Origin: an uncultured Clostridia bacterium
GTDB lineage: Bacteria > Bacillota > Clostridia > RUG12999
Direction of reading: 5' to 3'
DNA: 5,040 bases
Assembly: GCA_938005345.1 (NCBI GenBank)
Contig: CALLNG010000495.1
Span: forward strand, 1 to 5,040
Shown here: piece after piece, positions 1-5,040 of the stretch
How the letters are laid out: the number at the start of each line of letters is the position of its first letter
Numbering within the stretch: the stretch's first letter is position 1
Program-made: the position numbers and the translations under genes
Notes under the pieces: model-generated
The model's database searches: none
Told to the model about the DNA's origin: nothing
The model's input: the letters and a program-made list of their open reading frames with translations, nothing else

Positions 1-1538
1 GTTTTACCCAGCTTCCTATGTACGTATGTTCGCAACACACCACTGCGTTCCAGTACTGTTTTCCGCTGGTATCCATTGAGCTCTAGCTGACGTGAAAACG
101 CTTCGTCATCCACCAGTTCTAATACGGCTTCCGCCGCTTTGGCATCTCCCCGCAAACTACTTTCTATTAAAGCTTCCAGTGCATAACAAAATAGGCTATA
201 ATCTTCTTTTTCTTCTAAATAAGGAAGTAACCAGTCGGTATCTTCTCCACGGTTTTGTTTCCCAATTAAATAGACCGCCTGTGCATTAGAATACTTCTTT
301 AATTCTGGTATCGGCGGCATTTTTATATCACGCCACTGCATTGTTTGTATGCTATCTTGCAGCAGGCCACGACGCAACATCTCATTTCTGACGCTTTCAT
401 AACACTCCTCTGGGTATTTCCCCAGCTTTACCGCTAGGCCCGCCGCAACCGCCGCGGCTTCTCCACTGCGCATCGCGTTCTTTTTCAGACGTACTGGCGG
501 CAGTGCATCGTGTTCAATATCCATACTAAGCCCCACCATAAGCAACCCTTGAACTCCCTGTGCAATAAGCGCTCCATAAGGCACCTGTGCCGTCAGTACT
601 TTGTCACGTAGCCCCCGCAGCAAAAAATCATTGACCAGTGCCGATTCAAATGCAGCATCATATAAATGGGTATCATACGGGCCTGACATCGTAAATATCG
701 GCTGCGGCACTGTTTTTTCTCCAAAAAGCATTTCTCCTGTCATAGCCGCCAGCCCTGTTCCGTGCAGCCCTTCCCGTTTTCCCACAAGTGCTCCGCATAG
801 CAACATTTGATTCCGGCAGCTTTTGCTGTATGCCCCTTGGGCATCGCTTTGTGCAAAGGACTGGGTTACAGCAGAAGAGACCTGAAACATATCGCCATTG
901 GATAAAAATCCATTGTCCCGGTATACATGTTCTAATTCTCCCTCTTCGTTCATGACCAGACATACTGCTGAAAATGCCTGTGCTTGGCCGTCACTTTTTC
1001 GGCCCATATGGACTGGAAGTCCAGCCAACCGGCAGATGTTTGCTTCTGATGTTGCATCGATTACCATCCGGCAGGCGATATCCTGAAGCATACCGTCTGT
1101 CAAGATACGCAACCCCTGAATACACCCCTCCTGCGCCCATACTCCACATGTTATACTTTCATACCAAAGTATGCCGCCTGCTTTTTCATAAGCCGCTTCA
1201 TACACCAATTTTTTTGCTTCCGCATGAATGCCCTCACACCATGCTTTTTTCCGGCAGCAAATTTGATCCGATAACTGAATAGCCTCCTCATCCAAAGCTT
1301 TACACTGCCCGTTCAGGTGATCTCCATGATAATATCCCATTACGATTCCAGTTCCCATTCCACCCGGAAAGGTTCCCGTTTCAATACAAAGCACGCGCAA
1401 TTTCATCCGCGCCGCCGTCAGCGCCGCAATGATGCCCGCTGTCCCTGCGCCACAAACGATGATATCATACATTTGCAAAAAATCAGGCGTACTTTCCGAC
1501 TCTCTGTGCATGCCGTCCACTCTTTCCAGCAGCTTCAT
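1..1538 (-). CDS. FAD-dependent oxidoreductase, PF12831-like (3' end off the window)
   Basis: I translated this frame by hand from ATG at 1538 to the left edge: 512 residues and no stop, so the C-terminus is missing. Residues 24-53 form a classical FAD-binding beta-alpha-beta unit: YDIIVCGAGTAG (GxGxxG at 30-35) ending in Glu53, which should bind the adenosine ribose. PGGMGTG follows at 58-64. VIDATSEANICRLAGLP (159-175) and VPYGALIAQGVQGLLMVG (319-336), then an Ala-rich helix (about 360-370), are hallmarks of the FAD_oxidored family, whose members are often loosely annotated as xanthan lyases. After the FAD fold, about residues 405-512 form an all-helical, HEAT-like extension. The start is set by AGGAGGT at 1550-1544. 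Met23 lies directly before the Rossmann strand but has no ribosome binding site. No signal peptide is visible, so it is probably cytoplasmic. The start overlaps the upstream stop (ATGA), implying translational coupling. The substrate is unknown. Confidence 0.93.
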   Translation of the reverse strand, partial: MKLLERVDGMHRESESTPDFLQMYDIIVCGAGTAGIIAALTAARMKLRVLCIETGTFPGGMGTGIVMGYYHGDHLNGQCKALDEEAIQLSDQICCRKKAWCEGIHAEAKKLVYEAAYEKAGGILWYESITCGVWAQEGCIQGLRILTDGMLQDIACRMVIDATSEANICRLAGLPVHMGRKSDGQAQAFSAVCLVMNEEGELEHVYRDNGFLSNGDMFQVSSAVTQSFAQSDAQGAYSKSCRNQMLLCGALVGKREGLHGTGLAAMTGEMLFGEKTVPQPIFTMSGPYDTHLYDAAFESALVNDFLLRGLRDKVLTAQVPYGALIAQGVQGLLMVGLSMDIEHDALPPVRLKKNAMRSGEAAAVAAGLAVKLGKYPEECYESVRNEMLRRGLLQDSIQTMQWRDIKMPPIPELKKYSNAQAVYLIGKQNRGEDTDWLLPYLEEKEDYSLFCYALEALIESSLRGDAKAAEAVLELVDDEAFSRQLELNGYQRKTVLERSGVLRTYVHRKLGK

Positions 1539-2236
1539 TTGGCACCTCCTAACTGATAGCCCCGTTCATAACTCTCTATCAGATTATCAAAATTACATGA
1601 TGGAAGCGCGCCGGATCGCGGTTCCACTTGTTGGTCAAATGTCAACCCCATTAAAATTAATTTTGTACCTTGTAGTTGTTGTTCCAAAAGGGATCTCACT
1701 TTTTGCCGTGCTTGCTGCATGGTGTCTTCTGGCGCCAGTGGAACACGCAATATGTATTGGCCTTTCCAATAGGCACGTAAAATAGAAAATGTTTCATACT
1801 CTCCTATTTCCGGCGCATGCTCTACCAGACAATGATAGGCCTTTTTCACAATTCCTCCCACTGGCCTGGTATCCAACACGCGGCGGCAAGGAATATTCCT
1901 AGTGCCGTCCCAATTTTGTATACTGACCACATAGCCGTTTTGCTCTGGAATGATTTCTCTGACAAATGTCTGGTACAGTATGTCCCAATTTCTCTCTTGT
2001 GCCCGGCGGTAAACCAGCTGAGCTGCTTCACCTAAGCTGACAATTCCCGCATGCTGCGGAAGCAGCTCCATCCATTCCCTTCCAGCGTCTGTTTGCCAGC
2101 TAACCGGTGCAAACCGGAACGCAGGAGAATAATCCTCCAAATAGATAGAATCGCTGATGATAAGGTTTTTTCTTTGGCTTGCGCTGCAAAACCCGACTGC
2201 CGCGTAGGTTCCACCCAGCACCACCGTATCATACAT
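1535..2236 (-). CDS. Small FAD/NAD(P)-binding-like protein, partner of the downstream oxidoreductase
   Basis: This is a complete 233-residue protein. Its first 30 residues resemble the N-terminal Rossmann unit of FAD_oxidored proteins: YDTVVLGGTYAAVGF (2-16) matches the GGTPAG-type dinucleotide fingerprint of that family, followed by a second strand KNLIISDS (23-30). VLDTRPVGG (about 119-127) sits where larger relatives carry VIDATG. The segment VPLAPEDTMQQARQKV (about 165-180) and the strand TKLILMGLTFD (about 191-201) fit the later part of such a fold. It is much shorter than usual family members (400 residues or more) and lacks the GGMG motif after the first Rossmann unit, so it may bind FAD weakly or serve as a non-catalytic subunit. 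It has GGAGG at 2246-2242, five bases before ATG, and starts 14 bases after the beta-helix gene. Its stop overlaps the next start by ATGA. The family assignment is inference from motifs; no substrate can be named. Confidence 0.85.
   Translation of the reverse strand: MYDTVVLGGTYAAVGFCSASQRKNLIISDSIYLEDYSPAFRFAPVSWQTDAGREWMELLPQHAGIVSLGEAAQLVYRRAQERNWDILYQTFVREIIPEQNGYVVSIQNWDGTRNIPCRRVLDTRPVGGIVKKAYHCLVEHAPEIGEYETFSILRAYWKGQYILRVPLAPEDTMQQARQKVRSLLEQQLQGTKLILMGLTFDQQVEPRSGALPSCNFDNLIESYERGYQLGGAK
1544..1550 (-). promoter_or_regulatory. Ribosome binding site of the FAD-dependent oxidoreductase
   Basis: AGGAGGT on the minus strand, with six bases between GGAGG and ATG at 1538. It lies inside the last codons of the 233-residue gene and decides the start at 1538 over Met23 (ATG 1472), which has only a T/A-rich, non-Shine-Dalgarno leader. 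Confidence 0.85.
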
Positions 2237-2240
2237 ACTG

Positions 2241-2250
2241 CCCTCCCCCT
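2241..2250 (-). promoter_or_regulatory. Ribosome binding site of the 233-residue FAD-like protein
   Basis: AGGGGGAGGG on the minus strand fills most of the 14-base gap between the TAA of the beta-helix gene (2253-2251) and ATG at 2236. The GGAGG core (2246-2242) is five bases from the ATG. No terminator fits in this gap, so the two genes should be co-transcribed. Confidence 0.82.
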
Positions 2251-4185
2251 TTACTCTTCAAGAACTGCCGGAGAACATACCGGCCTCATATCGTCCATTG
2301 TATTCCAAATCATTGCCAATGCACGCGTCGCTCCCTGCGGCACTGTTACTTTTTCTGTCGTTCCCGCCCCCTGCTGGCTCAAATCCCGGATTGCTACCGA
2401 CATCAATTCATTTCCGCGATATATTGCCAGCACCAATATGCCACTGTCAAGCTGCGCATAGGCGCATATTTTATTTCCTGCCTGTAGGTTCGTTGGCTGT
2501 CCGTCTTGTTCCGTCTCAAATCCCAGCTCCACCTCTTCTTGTACTACCACCTGATAAGATGTTGTATACCGTTGTCCCCCAATCTCACAAGAAATGTTGA
2601 GATATGTGCTACCCGGTCGTTTTGCCCGCAAAATTCCGTTTTCTACCGCAGCAATCTCCGGATTATTACTGTTTATCTGCGCTTGCTGCACAGGAATGCT
2701 ATGTAAAAATCCACCAATATCTCGCCAGCTAATTTCTATCCCGGCATGTTCTCCTACCAGTAAATTCCGACCCGGCCCGTCTACTGTTTCTCCAGTTCTA
2801 ATAAATAAATGCTGCAAATCAAGGCCTTCCTTTGTAAAGGGGAAATCTTTCTCCAGACCCATTTCTCTATGACTCCAAAGATGGATTCCCATCTTCTCCA
2901 GCAGTAATTTCCCCTGTGTATCGGGGCGATAGTTATCTACTCCCTCTAAAAATGTTAGCTGTGACCAGACACTCTTATTGTCAAACCCCAGTTCTTTCCA
3001 GTTTTGCCAACTCTCTAACAACGGATTACTGCTGCTGACCGATGGTTGCCCGCCTTCTTGCCAAAACAGATTTTCATCTGCCTGTAGGATTTTATCGGGG
3101 GTCCATTTGTCTTGAAATGTATAGAGGCACGTGCCGCAGTTGACTGCTACATTATGGCGAAAAACGAGCTGTCCACAGCCATAAATGCCTCCGGACGTAT
3201 CATAGGTGTCGTTATAAACAAAAACACTATTGCTGCCGTTTTGCACCATCAAATTGTTTTGTATGATAATTCCTGTTCCGCGTGGATAAATCAGTCCCAT
3301 AACCTGTGCACCACCGGATGCATTCATATTGGAAATGATATTGTTTTCTACCAATACGCCGTCGGAATCTTCATCCATATAAATGCCAAATACAAAAGTC
3401 CGTTCCGGCAATATTGTTATGGGATCTATCATACAATCATGAATCCAGTTGCCACGAATGATATTTCCCGTGTTCACTCCCCAAGTGGCAATCGCGCCGC
3501 AGTCTTGAGAATCCTGCACCACATTGGATATATCATTGGCCTCGATGAGATTATCTTTGGTTTTTTGATAGTCACGGAAATTATCCTCTGTGACGTACAC
3601 CCCTTCATAGGTATTTCCCAGCAAGCGGCTGCGCGGAATGCCCTTAAGGTGGATGCCATAACGCGGTGAACCGTTCACGCGGTTGTGACGTATCACATTT
3701 TCTGCACTGTCATAAATACGGATACCACCAGCATTCCCGTCACACCATCCAACCTGTTCAACTAGATTGTTTTCAATCTGGTTGCCGTAAGAGACTTTTT
3801 CTGGAATGTAGGTTTTTCCTGTGACGGCAATACCATCGCTTCCAGTTCCGGCAACATGATTTCGGATAACTGTATTTTTCCTGGAGACCCCTTCCACTGT
3901 AATTCCGCGGTATCCTATATTTCCGATTTGACAGGAATCTATGGTACAACCCGCTGCATGAATCAGCCGAATGCCACATCCAGGCGAATCCACTCCAGAT
4001 ATAGACAATCCTTCCACCGTCACATTTTCAATAGGCCTTTTCTCTGTCCCTTCCAGTCGGAAAGCGTCTGCTTGAATTGGTATTGCAATCCCTGCTTCAA
4101 GCGATGCACTGTCATAGGGCCGATAATACAATTTTCCGGCCGTTGTGTCGGCATAAAATTCACCCGGTGCATCCAAAAATTCCAT
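2251..4185 (-). CDS. Right-handed parallel beta-helix protein, C-terminal part (downstream of a frameshift)
   Basis: This 644-residue frame is the main body of a probable secreted glycan-cleaving enzyme. It opens with EFLDAPGEFYADTTAGKLYY (2-21), a motif typical of beta-helix glycoside hydrolases such as GH141- or GH120-type proteins. Residues about 50-360 are helix coils with repeated N-x-I/V and asparagine-ladder positions: NTVIRNH, NQIENNLV, NVIRHNRV, NLIEANDIS, NIIRGNWIHD, VLVENNIIS, IIIQNNLMV. GIYMDEDSDG (268-277), just after WIHD, is acidic and a plausible active-site region. A post-helix segment (about 366-460) contains NLFW and W..LGFDNKSVWS. Residues about 480-550 resemble a BIG2 Ig-like domain (NSNNPEIAAVENGILRAK, 505-522). 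The last 90 residues form a beta domain ending in VTVPQGATRALAMIWNTM (613-630). No dockerin, LPXTG or SLH anchor follows. The ATG at 4185 is probably not the natural start: the same frame is open back to 4233 and continues the upstream piece. The specific enzyme family is not certain. Confidence 0.88.
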   Translation of the reverse strand: MEFLDAPGEFYADTTAGKLYYRPYDSASLEAGIAIPIQADAFRLEGTEKRPIENVTVEGLSISGVDSPGCGIRLIHAAGCTIDSCQIGNIGYRGITVEGVSRKNTVIRNHVAGTGSDGIAVTGKTYIPEKVSYGNQIENNLVEQVGWCDGNAGGIRIYDSAENVIRHNRVNGSPRYGIHLKGIPRSRLLGNTYEGVYVTEDNFRDYQKTKDNLIEANDISNVVQDSQDCGAIATWGVNTGNIIRGNWIHDCMIDPITILPERTFVFGIYMDEDSDGVLVENNIISNMNASGGAQVMGLIYPRGTGIIIQNNLMVQNGSNSVFVYNDTYDTSGGIYGCGQLVFRHNVAVNCGTCLYTFQDKWTPDKILQADENLFWQEGGQPSVSSSNPLLESWQNWKELGFDNKSVWSQLTFLEGVDNYRPDTQGKLLLEKMGIHLWSHREMGLEKDFPFTKEGLDLQHLFIRTGETVDGPGRNLLVGEHAGIEISWRDIGGFLHSIPVQQAQINSNNPEIAAVENGILRAKRPGSTYLNISCEIGGQRYTTSYQVVVQEEVELGFETEQDGQPTNLQAGNKICAYAQLDSGILVLAIYRGNELMSVAIRDLSQQGAGTTEKVTVPQGATRALAMIWNTMDDMRPVCSPAVLEE

Positions 4186-4211
4186 TGCGCCCTGCAGATA
4201 ATACCGGGAGC

Positions 4212-4236
4212 CTACTCCAATTTCATAGGTTGCTTA
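4212..4236 (-). other. Frameshift junction inside the beta-helix gene
   Basis: The upstream frame reads GRVELARK and then QPMKLE-stop (TAG 4214-4212). The other frame has TAA at 4236-4234 and is open from GCA at 4233, reading ATYEIGVGSRYYLQGAMEFL directly into the downstream piece. Joining them after the Lys codon AAG (4235-4233) needs one extra base (AAG GCA instead of AAGCA) and gives ELARKATYEIGVGSRYYLQG, which fits the expected family sequence. So one base, most simply a G, appears lost in the aagca stretch at 4235-4231. It may be a true mutation or a sequencing/assembly error; I see no slippery heptamer. Confidence 0.82.
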
Positions 4237-5040
4237 CGCGCCAATTCCACACGTCCCGTATCCGCATCATATGCTTCAACCGCGATCAACTGTGTGGACC
4301 AGTTATAATGTCCGTTTATCCCGCCCGGCCAGAGAAATACTTCTAGCGTCCTGGTATCCATTATCTGCGGAAATTGTCCCGCTTCCATATAGAATACTTC
4401 ATTTGGCTTTGCATGGTCCATCGCAGCACTGTGAACATATTGGTTTTCTTGTTCCTTCCTGTTCGGACTGCGAGCCGGCACCGCAAGTACGCCGTTTTCA
4501 TAGATTGAATCTGGGTCTGCTCCTTGCGGCAACGGAGCGCACCAAACTCCATCTCCACACTTTTCCCAACCTGTAATTGTACGGGTAAACTGTAGCTGAA
4601 CGTCTTTTCCTTCCTCTGCACGAATCCTTAAATGATGACCATTTTGGCCTCCTTGCTCTGCGAGGACAACACAAGGTTCCTGCATGGCATATGTGCCGCC
4701 GCAAAAAACAATATCTACATCTGCCCACTCTAGTCTTGACTGCGCCGCTTGCAATGCCTTGTTAAAACTGGCAAAGGGAGCTGCTTCTGTACCAAATCCC
4801 TCTTCGTCGCTGCCATTTGGCGCAATATATATGGTTTGTGCCGCCGCTCCCTCCTGCCAAAATAGGATATCCCGGTACTGTGTGCCCTGCGCTGTCAATA
4901 TCATTGGATACTCTCCAGTTCCCGGCAGCGCCGCACTTACACTGAATGTTCCATCTTGACTCGCTTGCACTGTTTTCAAATAGATACAGGAATCCCTTAG
5001 GTTTCCTTCTTGTAAAGAACGATATCCCGGTCGAAGAATG
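4212..5040 (-). CDS. Right-handed parallel beta-helix protein, N-terminal part (5' end off the window, broken by frameshift)
   Basis: The frame is open from the right edge (first full codon at 5039) to TAG at 4214-4212, 275 visible residues. A TTG at 4979 could be called a start, but the coding frame clearly continues upstream of it, so the true start and any signal peptide lie outside. Visible residues 1-65 look like the end of an Ig-like or fibronectin-like domain (SQDGTFSVSAALPGTGEYPM, 27-46). TIYIAPNGSDEEGFGTEAAP (69-88) is the classic opening of secreted beta-helix proteins ('YVspsGsD...GT...PF.s...A'), followed by FNKALQAA and VDIVFCGGTY (108-117). The region GVWCAPLP.....IYENGVLAVPARSPN and the tail DADTGRVELARK match what precedes the 'RYY...LDAPGE' segment in intact relatives. 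The last six residues (QPMKLE) are out of frame, so this piece and the one starting at 4185 are one gene. Homology is clear by motif; exact activity is unknown. Confidence 0.85.
   Translation of the reverse strand, partial: ILRPGYRSLQEGNLRDSCIYLKTVQASQDGTFSVSAALPGTGEYPMILTAQGTQYRDILFWQEGAAAQTIYIAPNGSDEEGFGTEAAPFASFNKALQAAQSRLEWADVDIVFCGGTYAMQEPCVVLAEQGGQNGHHLRIRAEEGKDVQLQFTRTITGWEKCGDGVWCAPLPQGADPDSIYENGVLAVPARSPNRKEQENQYVHSAAMDHAKPNEVFYMEAGQFPQIMDTRTLEVFLWPGGINGHYNWSTQLIAVEAYDADTGRVELARKQPMKLE

Noticed and set aside
673..963. A 96-codon minus-strand frame
   Set aside because: It is an alternate frame inside the FAD oxidoreductase, whose own frame is open across the whole region and carries the family motifs.
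2051..2487. Overlapping plus-strand frames of 136 and 102 codons
   Set aside because: They are antisense to the end of the beta-helix gene and the start of the FAD-like gene, and cross the operon junction. Their composition (Cys, His, Arg, Ser rich) is that of shadow frames.
3112..3669. A 185-codon plus-strand open frame
   Set aside because: It lies exactly antisense to the asparagine/isoleucine-rich beta-helix coils. Codons for Asn, Ile and Asp read antisense as Val, Ile, Asn and similar sense codons, which keeps the opposite frame open. It has no recognisable domain.
4150..4185. Independent gene start at ATG 4185
   Set aside because: The same frame is open upstream to 4233 and encodes family-typical residues (GSRYYLQGA) before this Met. 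The leader has only a weak AGGG, so an original start here is unlikely.
4215..4240. Programmed -1 ribosomal frameshift in the beta-helix gene
   Set aside because: No X-XXY-YYZ slippery heptamer is present in the overlap of the two open frames, and I see no clear stem-loop after it. A lost base explains the sequence more simply.
4977..4979. TTG at 4979 as the start of the N-terminal beta-helix piece
   Set aside because: The frame remains open to the window edge, and the upstream residues (GYRSLQEGNLRDSCIYLKT) continue the same Ig-like domain. No ribosome binding site precedes the TTG.

Overview
The window looks like part of a carbohydrate-related operon from a Gram-positive, Clostridia-type Firmicute, plausibly from a gut or other anaerobic habitat. 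Three things point there: strong GGAGG ribosome binding sites, short or overlapping gene junctions, and a C-terminal wall/polysaccharide-type module (Ig-like group 2 domain followed by a 'VPQGATRALAMIWNTM..MRP' tail) that is common in secreted Clostridia proteins. The taxonomic call is inference; there is no marker gene here.

All real coding sequence is on the minus strand, so the operon reads from right to left. From the right edge to 2251 lies a large right-handed parallel beta-helix protein, probably an extracellular glycan-active enzyme. Its N-terminus is outside the window. It is split by a one-base frameshift near 4233, giving an upstream piece (5040 to 4212) and a downstream piece (4185 to 2251; its open frame reaches back to 4233). 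Rejoined, the visible product is about 929 residues: the end of an Ig-like domain, the start of the beta-helix, the helix coils with asparagine ladders, a post-helix segment, a BIG2-like domain and a C-terminal beta domain.

Fourteen bases after its stop comes a 233-residue protein (2236 to 1535) with a degenerate FAD-type Rossmann N-terminus. Its stop overlaps the start of the third gene by ATGA (1538 to 1535). The third gene is a larger FAD-dependent oxidoreductase of the FAD_oxidored (PF12831-like) type that runs off the left edge after 512 residues without a stop.

The layout suggests one transcript coding for a secreted beta-helix polysaccharide-cleaving enzyme and a translationally coupled pair of cytoplasmic FAD-type proteins, possibly acting on a released sugar or glycan-derived compound. 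That functional link is inferred from gene order only. There is no intergenic stretch longer than 14 bases, and no RNA gene, mobile element, CRISPR array, promoter or terminator was seen.
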